DNA from: Rhodobacteraceae bacterium Araon29
GTDB taxonomy: Bacteria > Pseudomonadota > Alphaproteobacteria > Rhodobacterales > Rhodobacteraceae
Direction: 5' to 3'
Length of the DNA stretch: 64,000 nucleotides
Assembly (NCBI GenBank): GCA_039640505.1
Contig: CP046865.1
Coordinates: forward strand, 1,975,501-2,039,500
The translations under genes and the position numbers were made by a program. Numbering within the stretch: the stretch's first letter is position 1; every line of letters begins with the position of its first letter. Shown piece after piece: positions 17,503 to 27,194 of this stretch. A model generated the notes under the pieces. It did not search any database. It worked only from the letters and a program-made list of their open reading frames with translations, and was not told where the DNA came from.

Positions 17503-20494
17503 TCTGCTTCTCCCCATCTTTATCATAAAACACCTGATCGACAATTTTTACAGGCACGCGGCTACCATCGACCTTGGCAAACTCTACGGTTTCACCCATG
17601 CGCGATGGTCCATTATGAACAAGGCCCATGGCAATCCCACGTTTGAGCGTCGGGGAATAATAGGTCGAGGTCACCCGGCCCACGGTATTCAACTGACCAT
17701 TGGCATTTTTGCCGGTCCCAACAGCATAGGCCCCATCGGGCAACACGCTGCCGTCAATTGTCTCCAATCCGACCAGTTGCCAGCGGTCTGGATCGGTCAT
17801 ATGGGTGCGCTCCTGCGCCCGTTTGCCTAGAAAATCTGTTTTCTTTTTTGAAATGGCCCAATGAAGTCCCAAATCCTGCGGAATAACAGTGCCATCGGTT
17901 TCATCGCCGATCATGATAAACCCTTTTTCAGCCCGCATCACATGCAGCGCCTCTGTGCCATATGGCATAACCCCAAATTCCTCACCCGCTTCGAGCAACG
18001 CATTCCAAAACGCCATGCCCTGACTTGCTGGCACAGCAATTTCATATGACAGTTCACCCGAGAAGGAAATACGATAGACCCGCGCCTCAAATTTACCGAT
18101 TTTACCATCTGACCATTCCATAAATCCAAGCGCGTCTTTGCTTAGATCCATGCCGCCAAGTTTTTCCAACACTTTGCGCGCATTCGGGCCGACGACGGCG
18201 ACCTGTGCGTATTGCTCAGTCAGATTTGCAGTATAAACTTTCCAGTCCCACCATTCGGTTTGCAGCCACTCTTCCATATGGGCGTGGATGTAATCGGCCC
18301 CGCCAGTTGTGGTGTGGCACAGGAATGTCTGCTCATCAATGCGCGCTACAACGCCGTCATCGCTAAGAAAACCGTTTTCACTGCACATGAGACCATATCG
18401 GCATTTGCCGACCTTCAGCGTGCTCATCATATTGGTGTAGAGCATATCCATGAATTTGCCAGCATCAGGGCCCGACACCAAAATCTTTCCCAAGGTCGAC
18501 GCATCTAGAAGCCCCAAAGAATTGCGCGTTTGATTGATCTCGCGGGTCACTGCCTGATCATGGGTTTCACCTAAGCGGGGGAAACAATAGGGCCTGCGCC
18601 ACTGACCCACCGGTTCCATGTAAGCGCCTTGGTCTTCATGCCAGGCCTGCATTGGCGTTTTACGAATGGGCTGAAAAATCTCGCCCCGCGCAGCGCCCGC
18701 AATCGACCCCATTGAAATCGGCGTATAGGGAGGGCGGAATGTTGTCGTACCAACGTTAGGAATTTCAGCGTTCAGCGCGCCGGCCAAAGTAGCTAGACCA
18801 TTAATATTGGACAGTTTACCCTGATCTGTGGCCATGCCCAAAGTGGTATAGCGCTTGGCGTGCTCGACACTTTCAAAGCCTTCTTGCGCCGCCAGTTGCA
18901 CATCATTAACTTTCACATCGTTTTGATAGTCTAAAAAGGCTTTGCTGCGTAGTTTGATCCCCGCCCCTTGCGGCATCATCCAAACTGCTTGGATCGGAGC
19001 TTCGACACGCGGGCTAGCCTTGGTCCGTTTAGGCTTCTTTTTAGATCCGGTCGCTGAAGCTGTCTGAGCGGCAGCATCCGCCAGATTCTCGTCCAAATCA
19101 AAACACCCATTTGCCGCACCTGCAGCATATACGAAAGGGTTGCCTTCCTGATCTAAAGGGGGGTTATGCACATCCGGGCGAAAGAAAATTTCACGGTCAT
19201 CCCACAGCAGTTTTCCCCCGCAATGCGACCACAGATGAACAACGGGCGACCAGCCGCCGGACATAGCAACACAGTCGCATGGAATTTCTTCCAAGATCGC
19301 GCCCTCACCGACCTGCGCGCAGATAGAAACGGATTGAACCCGCTTGCTGCCATGGACTTTGGCAATCCCTTTGCCGGTTTCGACCCGTATGCCAAGCGCC
19401 CGAGCATCATCTGCCAGTGCGCCGCCACCATGCAAGCGCGCATCAACGATCAAAGGCACCTCTAGACCTGCATTTTTTAGTGTAATTGCAGTACGATAGG
19501 CATCATCGTTATTGGTCACAATGACGGTTCTATCACCTACCGAAACGCCAAAGTTTACCACATAATCACGTAAAGCTGACGCCAATATAACACCAGGTAT
19601 ATCATTTCCGGCAAAACTCAGAGGACGCTCAATAGCCCCTGTGGCTGTTATGATGCGGCCAGCACGAATGCGCCACAAACGATGACGTGGTTTCGCATCA
19701 GAAGGATCGTGATCATTGATCCGCTCATACCCAATCATATAACCATGATCATAGATACCTGCAGCCATCCAGCGCGTGCGCAACGTTACATTACTCATCT
19801 CTTTCAAGGCCGTCAGAGTTTGATCCACAAAGTTATCCACAGGCTCACCGGCTATTTCACCGCCGTCCACAGGCGCCCGACCACCCCAGTTTGAGGCTTG
19901 CTCAACCAAAAGCACCCGCGCGCCGGTTTCACCAGCGGTTTTTGCCGCCTGCAGGCCCGCAACTCCCCCACCAACAACAACCACGTCATAGAAACTATAG
20001 ATATGCTCATAGGTGCTGTCGTCAGTGTCTTTCGGGGCTTTTCCCAACCCCGCCGAGTACCGAATGATCGGCTCATATATATGTTTCCAAAAGGGTCGAG
20101 GATGGATGAACATTTTGTAATAAAATCCCGCGGGCAGAAAACGCGCGAGAGCGTTGTTAATAACTCCAACATCAAAATCGAGGCTCGGCCAGTGATTTTG
20201 CGAGGTTGCAGACAAGCCATCAAAGAGCTCGGTCGTGGTAATGCGCTGATTGGGTTCAAATTGACCACCTCCGCCAAGATTGACCAAACCGTTAGGCTCT
20301 TCTGATCCGCTCGCCACAATACCCCTTGGACGATGGTATTTAAACGACCGGCCAACCAGCATTTGATCATTTGCAAGCAGAGCCGAGGCCAAACTATCCC
20401 CCGCATAACCTGTCATATGCTTACCGTTAAAACGAAACTTGATTTGTTTGCTTTTATCAATCAGGCGGCCACCTGCAGAAAGACGCGTACTCAT
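17495..20494 (-). CDS. soxA: Sarcosine oxidase alpha subunit
   Basis: 999-residue large subunit. It has an N-terminal ferredoxin-like fold domain (about 15-100, with the GxSFKYHRPRG motif), then an NAD-binding/oxidoreductase domain with VVVGGGVAGLQAAK near 172. The C-terminal part (about 600-980) is a GcvT/aminomethyltransferase-like domain that binds tetrahydrofolate. With SoxB, D and G it oxidatively demethylates sarcosine to glycine, giving hydrogen peroxide and 5,10-methylene-THF. An Ala/Lys-rich linker near 475-500 (GSKKKPKRTKASPR) separates the halves. There are 67 bp between soxD and soxA. The enzyme is a last step of glycine-betaine or creatine breakdown in marine bacteria. Confidence 0.96.
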   Translation of the reverse strand: MSTRLSAGGRLIDKSKQIKFRFNGKHMTGYAGDSLASALLANDQMLVGRSFKYHRPRGIVASGSEEPNGLVNLGGGGQFEPNQRITTTELFDGLSATSQNHWPSLDFDVGVINNALARFLPAGFYYKMFIHPRPFWKHIYEPIIRYSAGLGKAPKDTDDSTYEHIYSFYDVVVVGGGVAGLQAAKTAGETGARVLLVEQASNWGGRAPVDGGEIAGEPVDNFVDQTLTALKEMSNVTLRTRWMAAGIYDHGYMIGYERINDHDPSDAKPRHRLWRIRAGRIITATGAIERPLSFAGNDIPGVILASALRDYVVNFGVSVGDRTVIVTNNDDAYRTAITLKNAGLEVPLIVDARLHGGGALADDARALGIRVETGKGIAKVHGSKRVQSVSICAQVGEGAILEEIPCDCVAMSGGWSPVVHLWSHCGGKLLWDDREIFFRPDVHNPPLDQEGNPFVYAAGAANGCFDLDENLADAAAQTASATGSKKKPKRTKASPRVEAPIQAVWMMPQGAGIKLRSKAFLDYQNDVKVNDVQLAAQEGFESVEHAKRYTTLGMATDQGKLSNINGLATLAGALNAEIPNVGTTTFRPPYTPISMGSIAGAARGEIFQPIRKTPMQAWHEDQGAYMEPVGQWRRPYCFPRLGETHDQAVTREINQTRNSLGLLDASTLGKILVSGPDAGKFMDMLYTNMMSTLKVGKCRYGLMCSENGFLSDDGVVARIDEQTFLCHTTTGGADYIHAHMEEWLQTEWWDWKVYTANLTEQYAQVAVVGPNARKVLEKLGGMDLSKDALGFMEWSDGKIGKFEARVYRISFSGELSYEIAVPASQGMAFWNALLEAGEEFGVMPYGTEALHVMRAEKGFIMIGDETDGTVIPQDLGLHWAISKKKTDFLGKRAQERTHMTDPDRWQLVGLETIDGSVLPDGAYAVGTGKNANGQLNTVGRVTSTYYSPTLKRGIAMGLVHNGPSRMGETVEFAKVDGSRVPVKIVDQVFYDKDGEKQNV

Positions 20495-20561
20495 GTGACT
20501 TCCTTTTTAAGTATCATCAAAAGAGTGCCTTTTATAAAAGGCATTAAATCCAGAGACAGCA

Positions 20562-20891
20562 TTATGAAAACTCCCTCCATGACCAACCCGGGCGTTTTTT
20601 AGAAATTTTAACTTTAAGGTCTTTGGGCGGCTCAAGGCTTTGCGCCGGATATGTGCCAAATACCTCAAGGGTGACGGTGCATCGCGCAGCATGAAACCAC
20701 TTGCCGCAGCCGTTCGCATGGCGCCAGCGCTCAAAATGCACGCCTTTTGGGTTTTCGCGTTGAAACAGGTAGCCTTCAAAATCCGCATCCGAAGATCCCG
20801 GTCCATAGCGCTTAAGATGGGCCTCGCCGCCGGGCGTCAATTCGGTCTCTTCGGCGTCAACGCCGCAATAGGGACAATTAAGAATAAGCAT
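20562..20891 (-). CDS. soxD: Sarcosine oxidase delta subunit
   Basis: 109-residue zinc-binding subunit. Candidate zinc ligands are Cys6 and Cys9 (NCPYCG) with His58 and Cys62 (RHANGCGKWF), the pattern known for SoxD. The longest frame begins at 20933, but the ATG at 20889-20891 has GGGAG eight bases upstream and gives the family N-terminus MLILNCPYCG, so that start is used. It lies 51 bp after soxB and 67 bp before soxA in one transcription direction. Confidence 0.94.
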   Translation of the reverse strand: MLILNCPYCGVDAEETELTPGGEAHLKRYGPGSSDADFEGYLFQRENPKGVHFERWRHANGCGKWFHAARCTVTLEVFGTYPAQSLEPPKDLKVKISKKRPGWSWREFS

Positions 20892-20942
20892 ACTGCAATC
20901 TCCCGAGTGCAATGAGAACAGTAAAAAACACAAAACGCTCCA

Positions 20943-22187
20943 TCAGTGAGCCACCCCAGCTGCGACGCTTTCATCGATAAACTTGCCTTCTTGAAAGCGG
21001 TCGAGTGAAAATTCTGCGGTTAAGGGTGAATGACCTTTAGCCATCAATTCGGCCATCCCCCATCCAGATCCCGGGATTGCTTTAAAGCCGCCGGTTCCCC
21101 ATCCACAATTGATAAAGCAATTCTCAAGCGGAGTTTTGGACAGGATCGGCGAGCGGTCGCCAGTCATATCCACGATACCGCCCCACCAACGCAGCATTTT
21201 AAGCCGCGATATCATCGGAAATGTCTCAACCAGGGCGCGAACGGTTTCTTCCACATGGTGGAAGCTTCCGCGCTGGGTATAATTGTTATAGCCATCCGCA
21301 CCGCCACCGATGACCATTTCGCCTTTGTCTGATTGGCTCATATATCCGTGCACCGTGTTGGCCATCACCACAACATCCATACAGGGTTTAATCGGTTCGG
21401 ATACCAAGGCCTGCAAAGCCACAGACTCGATGGGCAACCGAAACCCTGCCATATCAGCAAGCACACCAGAGTGTCCGGCCACAACGACGCCCAGTTTATC
21501 GCAGTCTATCGCGCCTTTGGTAGTGTCCACTCCGACGACCTTGCCACCAGACTGACGCACGCCCTTGACCTCACACTGCTGAATAATATCCATACCCATA
21601 TCCGAACAGGCCCTCGCATACCCCCAAGCGACCGCATCATGCCGCGCAGTACCGCCTCGCGGCTGCCACAGCGCACCAAGCACCGGATAGCGCGGTCCGT
21701 CAATATTCATGATTGGGCAAAGCTCTTTGACCTTTTGCGGACCTATAAATTCGGTGGTGACCCCCTGCAGGGCATTGGCATGTGCCGTGCGCTGATATCC
21801 GCGCACCTCATGGTGGGTCTGCGCCAACATCATCACGCCCCTCGGGCTGAACATTATATTATAGTTGAGGTCCTGACTGAGGTTTTCATAGAGCCCCCTG
21901 GCTTTTTCATAAATTGCCGCGGATGGGTCCTGCAAATAATTTGAACGAATAATTGTGGTGTTACGCCCAGTATTTCCACCGCCAAGCCAGCCTTTTTCAA
22001 GCACAGCCACATTGCGAATGCCAAAATTGCGGCCAAGGTAATAGGCAGTAGCCAATCCATGTCCGCCAGCGCCAATAATAATCACATCGTATTTTTTCTT
22101 TGGCAGAGGGCTGCGCCAAGCGCGCTCCCAACCGGAATGAAAGCGCAATGCTTCACGGGCCACAGCAAAGGCAGAATACCGTTTCAT
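20943..22187 (-). CDS. soxB: Sarcosine oxidase beta subunit
   Basis: 414-residue FAD/FMN subunit that oxidises the N-methyl group of sarcosine. The dinucleotide-binding motif VIIIGAGGHGLATAYYLG lies near 34-51. His183 in ARHDAVAWGY is at the place of the histidine that covalently binds FMN in characterised enzymes. The longest frame begins with a TTG at 22202, but that codon lies inside the ribosome-binding region; the ATG at 22187 gives the family start MKRYSAFAVAREAL. First gene of soxBDAG. A 177-bp gap upstream separates it from the divergent ccmI and should hold the sox promoter. Confidence 0.95.
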   Translation of the reverse strand: MKRYSAFAVAREALRFHSGWERAWRSPLPKKKYDVIIIGAGGHGLATAYYLGRNFGIRNVAVLEKGWLGGGNTGRNTTIIRSNYLQDPSAAIYEKARGLYENLSQDLNYNIMFSPRGVMMLAQTHHEVRGYQRTAHANALQGVTTEFIGPQKVKELCPIMNIDGPRYPVLGALWQPRGGTARHDAVAWGYARACSDMGMDIIQQCEVKGVRQSGGKVVGVDTTKGAIDCDKLGVVVAGHSGVLADMAGFRLPIESVALQALVSEPIKPCMDVVVMANTVHGYMSQSDKGEMVIGGGADGYNNYTQRGSFHHVEETVRALVETFPMISRLKMLRWWGGIVDMTGDRSPILSKTPLENCFINCGWGTGGFKAIPGSGWGMAELMAKGHSPLTAEFSLDRFQEGKFIDESVAAGVAH

Positions 22188-22364
22188 AAAGCCTAGCTCC
22201 AATTGACTTGTTATCTCATTGACCTTTTGACAAAATCTACTGCATGCGCCGCACCCCAGAGCGTCACAAACTCAATGACTTGCGACATCTGGCGCAGAAT
22301 CGGATTTTGCCCTTTTTTCTATACACAATCAGCGCTACATACAGGCTATCACAGCGGGGTCTGA

Positions 22365-23606
22365 ATGACATTTTGGCTTTTTACCATTGGATTATCGACC
22401 GTCATTGCCGGTTTTTTAATTCTCGTGCTGCGCAGTACGCGCACAGCGCAAACAGGTACTGAGGCCGAAATCAGCTTTTACAAAGCGCAGTTAACCGACA
22501 TTGAGCGCGACACCGCTCGCGGTATACTTGACCGACATGATGCAGAACAAATGCATGCCAAAATAGGTCGCAAAATTCTACGGCTTGATAGCTCAAGATT
22601 TGAAACTGCGCCGCCCAAGGCGCTTAAGCCGTCCATTTTATTGAGCTTTATTATCGCACTGGCTGTTATTGGCGGCTCACATCTGCTTTATCTTCAGCTT
22701 GGCGAGGCGTCCTATCCAAACTTACCGCAGGCTGATCGCATCGAAAGAGCGGCATTCCTACTTGAAAACCGTCCAAGCCTTGAGGAATACGCAAAATCTT
22801 TTGCCTCGCAGCAGCAACCGCGAGAGATATCAGAGGATTATAGCGGCTTGGTCGCCGAACTGCGCAGCGCTATTGCAGAAAACCCATCGGATTTGAAAGG
22901 TCTGCGGCTTTTGGCGCGCGTTGAAGCAGGATTGCAGAATTATTCTGCTGCCAGCACCGCGCAAAGGGAAGTTCTCAACCTCTTAGGCGCGCAAGTCACA
23001 GCAGAAGACCATTTGGATTATGCAGAACTGCTTATCCTGTCCGTTGGCGGCTATGTTGCGCCAGAGGCCGAAACCGCACTGCAAGCCGCATTGCAACTAG
23101 ATCAACAAAATGGTGGGGTGCGCTATTATATCGGCCTGATGTTTACGCAAAACGACCGCCCAGATCTTGCCTTTAAATTATGGCGTGATCTTTTGTTTAA
23201 GGGCCCCGAAGATGCGCCATGGATTGACCCCATCCGGGCACAAATTCAAGAGGTTGCTTTTTATGCCGGCGTTCATAACTTCTCTTTGCCTGAGCAGTCT
23301 TCTACAAGCGCGCTCGCACCTGTGGCCCCTGCCCTAAGCAATGACGCGATGGAAGCAGCGGCACAATTAAGCCCTGAAGAACGCTCTGATATGATCCAGA
23401 GCATGGTTGCTCAGTTGGAGCAGCGATTGCAAGGCGAAGGTGGGTCCGCCGAAGACTGGGCACGACTGATTTCAGCCTATGGTGTTCTTGGGGATGACAC
23501 GGCACTGCAAACCACTTATCAATCCGCAATAACGAAATTTTCGACAGACCCAGCCGCGCTAGTGCTATTGCAAAATGCGGTTGAATCTGCCCGAGGCTCG
23601 CCGTGA
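22365..23606 (+). CDS. ccmI: Cytochrome c biogenesis protein CcmI (CycH)
   Basis: 413-residue inner-membrane protein that presents apocytochrome c to the haem-ligation complex. It has an N-terminal TM segment (about 3-22), a cytoplasmic loop with the family pattern FYKAQLxDIERD (near 46) and ARGILDRHDAEQMHAKIGRK, a second TM (about 88-110, LLSFIIALAVIGGSHLLYL) and a periplasmic TPR-like domain. CcmI normally accompanies the ccm system; here the other ccm genes are absent, so it stands apart from them. It overlaps ruvX by 4 bp (GTGA), so ccmI-ruvX-DUF1289 form one operon. Confidence 0.9.
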   Translation: MTFWLFTIGLSTVIAGFLILVLRSTRTAQTGTEAEISFYKAQLTDIERDTARGILDRHDAEQMHAKIGRKILRLDSSRFETAPPKALKPSILLSFIIALAVIGGSHLLYLQLGEASYPNLPQADRIERAAFLLENRPSLEEYAKSFASQQQPREISEDYSGLVAELRSAIAENPSDLKGLRLLARVEAGLQNYSAASTAQREVLNLLGAQVTAEDHLDYAELLILSVGGYVAPEAETALQAALQLDQQNGGVRYYIGLMFTQNDRPDLAFKLWRDLLFKGPEDAPWIDPIRAQIQEVAFYAGVHNFSLPEQSSTSALAPVAPALSNDAMEAAAQLSPEERSDMIQSMVAQLEQRLQGEGGSAEDWARLISAYGVLGDDTALQTTYQSAITKFSTDPAALVLLQNAVESARGSP

Positions 23607-24076
23607 TTTGTGAGGATATTGACAGTTTTGCTGCCGCTGTGCGGCCACTTCAACCTTTGATCGGGCTCGATCTCGGGACCAAAACTATTGGCGTTGCGAT
23701 ATCAGATAGCTTGCGCCTCACCGCGACCCCAACAGAAACCATAAAGCGGGTTAAATTCACCACTGATGCGGCCCGGTTGACGGATATGATCACGGAACGT
23801 GAAATCGGTGGAATTATCCTTGGCCTGCCCCGCAATATGGATGGCAGTGAAGGGCCACGGTGCCAATCCACCCGCGCTTTTGCCCGCAATCTATCGCGTA
23901 TTTGTGATCTTCCGATCGGGTTTTGGGATGAACGCCTGTCAACCGTTGCCGCCGAAAAAGCGCTGCTTGAGGCGGATACTTCCCGAAAACGTCGCGCTGA
24001 GGTAATCGATCATGTGGCAGCATCGTATATTCTACAAGGGGCGCTCGATAGATTGCGCCATATGGCCAACAACTAA
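23603..24076 (+). CDS. ruvX: RuvX/YqgF family protein, pre-16S rRNA nuclease
   Basis: 157-residue RNase H-fold protein that matures the 5' end of 16S rRNA; it was earlier called a putative Holliday junction resolvase. Motifs: GLDLGTKTIGVAISD near 20-35, GGIILGLPRNMDGSEG near 72 and WDERLSTVAAE near 112, with acidic catalytic residues in the first and third. It starts with GTG inside the ccmI stop (GTGA overlap), showing translational coupling. The DUF1289 gene follows after 11 bp. Confidence 0.93.
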   Translation: MICEDIDSFAAAVRPLQPLIGLDLGTKTIGVAISDSLRLTATPTETIKRVKFTTDAARLTDMITEREIGGIILGLPRNMDGSEGPRCQSTRAFARNLSRICDLPIGFWDERLSTVAAEKALLEADTSRKRRAEVIDHVAASYILQGALDRLRHMANN

Positions 24077-24087
24077 GGGCGAATGTT

Positions 24088-24321
24088 TTGAGCAATCAAA
24101 TATGGAAGCGAGATGAGATCGCATCACCCTGTATCAAAATCTGCGTTGTGCATCCGGTAGAGCGCATTTGCACCGGCTGTTACCGCAGCATTGACGAGAT
24201 TGGCACTTGGTCAAAGTTAAGCCCCGAGGAACGCGCTGCGATCATGCAAGAGCTGCCCAATCGCGCTGCTTTATTGAAAAAACGCCGTGGGGGGCGCGCC
24301 GCACGGATCACGCGCGCCTAA
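24088..24321 (+). CDS. DUF1289 small cysteine-rich protein
   Basis: 77-residue cytoplasmic protein of the DUF1289 family. It has a Cys pattern in PCIKICVVHPVERICTGCYRS, like a metal-binding knuckle, and a basic C-terminus (KKRRGGRAARITRA). The start is TTG at 24088 with AAGGGC upstream; no better ATG is available in frame. It follows ruvX by 11 bp and probably ends the ccmI-ruvX operon. The family function is unknown; metal binding is an inference from the cysteines. Confidence 0.8.
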   Translation: MSNQIWKRDEIASPCIKICVVHPVERICTGCYRSIDEIGTWSKLSPEERAAIMQELPNRAALLKKRRGGRAARITRA

Positions 24322-24359
24322 ATGGAAAAGGATTTCTGACACAAGGCGGCGCTCATTGA

Positions 24360-25127
24360 CTAAATATGGTTCCAAAGGGCTTTCTCCCTTAATTCAGGGC
24401 GGAAATAGGCTATCATCCGTCCTTCGTCTGGGGTTTTAGCGCCACTTCCCCATGGGGCAATCCCATGCAGGGCCAAACGGTGCACGACATAGGCTTCGCC
24501 CGGTTGGGCATGAACTGCCACTCTTTTGCAGCGCTCGAAAACCTGCCGCCGTGCAGTTTGATACACCTCGGTGACATCAAGATCTGCCCAACTGGGGGCT
24601 TCAATGCGCTGAAATGCCCTTTGAAATGCCTCAGCCATAATCAGGTGTGAGCCTTCCCAAACCACCATCGGGCTGGCAGCAGGCGAACAAGTATTTAGCG
24701 GCAGACCTAAAATAAACGCATGCGGTTCTTTGAGCATACGGCGGCGGTCTGGCCCCACGGCCAAAAGCCCGTCCACATGCGCCGCATCACGGTTTTTACG
24801 GTATCTAAAACCGGCCTCGGTCTCACCTTGTCGGGGTTTTGGATAACCGGGATAGATCACGGATAATTGCGCCGGATGAAACGGCAAATAGTCCATTTCT
24901 GACAGCCAATCAATTACTTTACCCGCTAAAGGAACCCCGCCCAAGGCGCCCTGCCCGTCCGATGCCAGCGCATCGACCCCGACAAACCAAGTGCCTTGGC
25001 ATTGCAGCCATTTTTTGCGCATTTCGGGCTGCTCAACAACCGCCTTTGCCTGAATTAACGCCTCTTGCGCCCATGCGGCAATAGCAGGGTCATAGGAAAA
25101 CCGCTTCCAGCCTTTTGTTGCGAACAC
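24360..25127 (-). CDS. Phytanoyl-CoA dioxygenase-like Fe(II)/2-oxoglutarate oxygenase
   Basis: 255-residue protein with the facial-triad pattern of the PhyH-like cupin fold. HVD is at His117-Asp119, a distal His lies in VVHRLALHGIAPW (His216 or His221), and Arg237 in EGRMIAYFRP is suited to binding the 2-oxoglutarate carboxylate. The substrate is unknown. Family members hydroxylate lipids, amino acids, ectoine and many small molecules. It stands alone, converging on DUF1289; upstream on the same strand, 66 bp away, is a small secreted protein. Absence of an adjacent transporter or pathway gene makes any substrate guess unsafe. Confidence 0.8.
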   Translation of the reverse strand: MFATKGWKRFSYDPAIAAWAQEALIQAKAVVEQPEMRKKWLQCQGTWFVGVDALASDGQGALGGVPLAGKVIDWLSEMDYLPFHPAQLSVIYPGYPKPRQGETEAGFRYRKNRDAAHVDGLLAVGPDRRRMLKEPHAFILGLPLNTCSPAASPMVVWEGSHLIMAEAFQRAFQRIEAPSWADLDVTEVYQTARRQVFERCKRVAVHAQPGEAYVVHRLALHGIAPWGSGAKTPDEGRMIAYFRPELREKALWNHI

Positions 25128-25193
25128 TTATGCCTCCTGCCGTGGTTTAGCGAAGCGTATCGCAGAGGCCACACGCACGGCAATAGAACAGAC

Positions 25194-25490
25194 TCAAAAA
25201 TGCGAATTTGTAAGTATTTTATAATCATCCAAGAGTGCGACTGGCAGCCCAAGCGACATGGTTTCAAACCCACGACCCTGCATCAGCACGCACATTTTAC
25301 CTTTACGATCAGTTCTTGCGGCAAACCAAGCGCGGGTTTTTTCATTGCGGTAAATTTCCACCAAGTTTCCACCTTTTGATAGGCCTCGAAATAAAATCCG
25401 ATAGGTTTTGGTTTTACCAAGCACCACTTCGCGCGGATCACAGGCAAATGCTGGTGTAGCCATCAACAAAATAATCAACAAATATTTCAT
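25194..25490 (-). CDS. Small secreted protein of unknown function
   Basis: 98 residues with a clear signal peptide (MKYLLIILLMATPAFA, predicted cleavage before Cys17). The mature part is about 80 residues, basic, with two cysteines (Cys17 and one in KMCVLMQ) that could form a disulfide. I recognise no family. The coding frame ends 66 bp upstream of the 2OG-oxygenase gene on the same strand and may share its transcript. Confidence 0.6.
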   Translation of the reverse strand: MKYLLIILLMATPAFACDPREVVLGKTKTYRILFRGLSKGGNLVEIYRNEKTRAWFAARTDRKGKMCVLMQGRGFETMSLGLPVALLDDYKILTNSHF

Positions 25491-25663
25491 GTAGCCTCCA
25501 CATTGCGCTGCTGCGATTCTGGCGGAAAATGCACAGAACTTGGTTAAGCCAGCGTGCGCAGTTTATGCTATTAGGCGCTCTGGGCTTTCGCCTATTGAAG
25601 TTGCTTGGTTTTTGGCTGTAGCCTGCTCACAATTACCCAAAGCACGAGCAGACAGCGGCAGCA

Positions 25664-27193
25664 ATGACACAAACACTTGCAAAAATGATCTCGCAGCATC
25701 CAGATAGCGCCCCAGCATTGGGCGGCACTGGGGCTGATTGGCTTAGCTATGGCGCCTTGCGGAAATTAAGTGCTGAGATCGGTAAACAATTGCATAGCAG
25801 CGGTCTTGGACGTACGGATCGGGTTGCCATTGTGCTTCCAAATGGGCCTGAAATGGCGGCTGCTTTTATTACTTTGGCACAATGGGTGGTCACTGCTCCG
25901 CTTAATCCAAACTATACACAAGATGAATTTTTGTTTTACTTTAATGACTTGAAGTCCAAAGCTGTTGTGTTTCCGGACGGCTATAGCGGCCCTGCATTGG
26001 CCGCTGCGCAAGCGTTGGGCACTCTGGTTTTGCGCCTTAAACCTACACCAGAAATCGGTGCAGGTGGCTTTGCGCTTACCGCCGAAGGCGCAGGGCTAAC
26101 AGGGGCAGATGCAAATGCACCCAGCGTTGGAGACGAAGCGCTCATCCTGCATACATCTGGCACCACATCACGGCCAAAAATTGTGCCGCTATTACACCAA
26201 AATATCTGTGCTTCGGCAGATCATATTGCCACATCGCTTGCTTTAAGCCCGGCAGACCGCTGCCTGAATGTAATGCCGCTATTTCATATTCATGGGCTCA
26301 TTGCGGCAGTTTCCGCATCGCTGTGTGCTGGCGCCCAGATTTTTTGCACACCGGGGTTTGATGCGCTTAGATTTTTTGGCTGGATGTCTGAGCAGCGCCC
26401 CACGTGGTATACGGCTGTGCCGACAATGCATCAGGCGATCCTGTCACGGGCAGCGCGCAATGAAAGCATCATCGCAGATGTGCCGCTTCGCTTTTTGCGG
26501 TCGTCGTCAGCCTCTTTGCCGCCGCAGGTTTTCGCAGCGTTAGAGGATGCTTTTAAGGCCCCCGTGATCGAAGCCTATGGTATGACAGAAGCGGCGCATC
26601 AAATGACAGCAAACCCGCTGCCGCCAAAGCCGCGCAAACCGGGCTGTGTCGGCATTGCCGCTGGCCCGCAGGTGTGCATTGCAGATGAGACTGACAATAA
26701 GCTTATGGACGGGTTGGGCGAAATTGTCATTTCGGGTCCAAACGTCACACCCGGGTATGAAAACAACCCGGATGCCAATGCAAAAAGCTTTTTTGAAGCC
26801 GGTGGCGCGCGGTGGTTTCGCACCGGCGATCAGGGACAGCTTGATGCTGACGGCTATTTGACCATCACCGGCCGGCTCAAAGAAATCATAAACCGGGGCG
26901 GCGAGAAAATTTCGCCGCGTGAGGTTGACGAAGTGCTGATGGATCATCCGGCAGTGGCGCAGGCTGTCACCTTTGCAGTGCCGCATGACAAGCTGGGCGA
27001 AGATGTGGCCGCCGCTGTGGTCTTGGCACAAGCGGAAACTGCTTCGGAACAAGAGCTGCGAAACTTTGTACAAGAGCGGCTAGCGCGGTTTAAAGTGCCG
27101 CGCAAAATTATCATTGTGGATGAAATTCCCAAAGGGGCAACAGGCAAGCTGCAACGCATAGGGCTGCACGAAAAACTGGGATTGGAGCTTTGA
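25664..27193 (+). CDS. Acyl-CoA ligase of the oxalate-CoA ligase (AAE3/Pcs60) type
   Basis: 509-residue AMP-forming ligase of the ANL superfamily. It shows the P-loop LHTSGTTSRPK (near 162), EAYGMTEAAHQMT (near 303), GRLKEIINRGGEK (near 403) and the C-terminal catalytic lysine in KGATGKLQR (near 492). The stretch MPLFHIHGL, then TWYTAVPTMHQ, then NPLPPKPRKPG matches plant AAE3 and yeast Pcs60, which make oxalyl-CoA from oxalate, ATP and CoA. The substrate here is an inference from that similarity. The next gene starts 1 bp after the stop, so the two are co-transcribed. Confidence 0.82.
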   Translation: MTQTLAKMISQHPDSAPALGGTGADWLSYGALRKLSAEIGKQLHSSGLGRTDRVAIVLPNGPEMAAAFITLAQWVVTAPLNPNYTQDEFLFYFNDLKSKAVVFPDGYSGPALAAAQALGTLVLRLKPTPEIGAGGFALTAEGAGLTGADANAPSVGDEALILHTSGTTSRPKIVPLLHQNICASADHIATSLALSPADRCLNVMPLFHIHGLIAAVSASLCAGAQIFCTPGFDALRFFGWMSEQRPTWYTAVPTMHQAILSRAARNESIIADVPLRFLRSSSASLPPQVFAALEDAFKAPVIEAYGMTEAAHQMTANPLPPKPRKPGCVGIAAGPQVCIADETDNKLMDGLGEIVISGPNVTPGYENNPDANAKSFFEAGGARWFRTGDQGQLDADGYLTITGRLKEIINRGGEKISPREVDEVLMDHPAVAQAVTFAVPHDKLGEDVAAAVVLAQAETASEQELRNFVQERLARFKVPRKIIIVDEIPKGATGKLQRIGLHEKLGLEL

Positions 27194-27194
27194 G

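Noticed and set aside
20943-22202. Longer soxB starting with TTG at 22202
   Set aside because: The TTG overlaps the ribosome-binding sequence of the ATG at 22187, which gives the family N-terminus.
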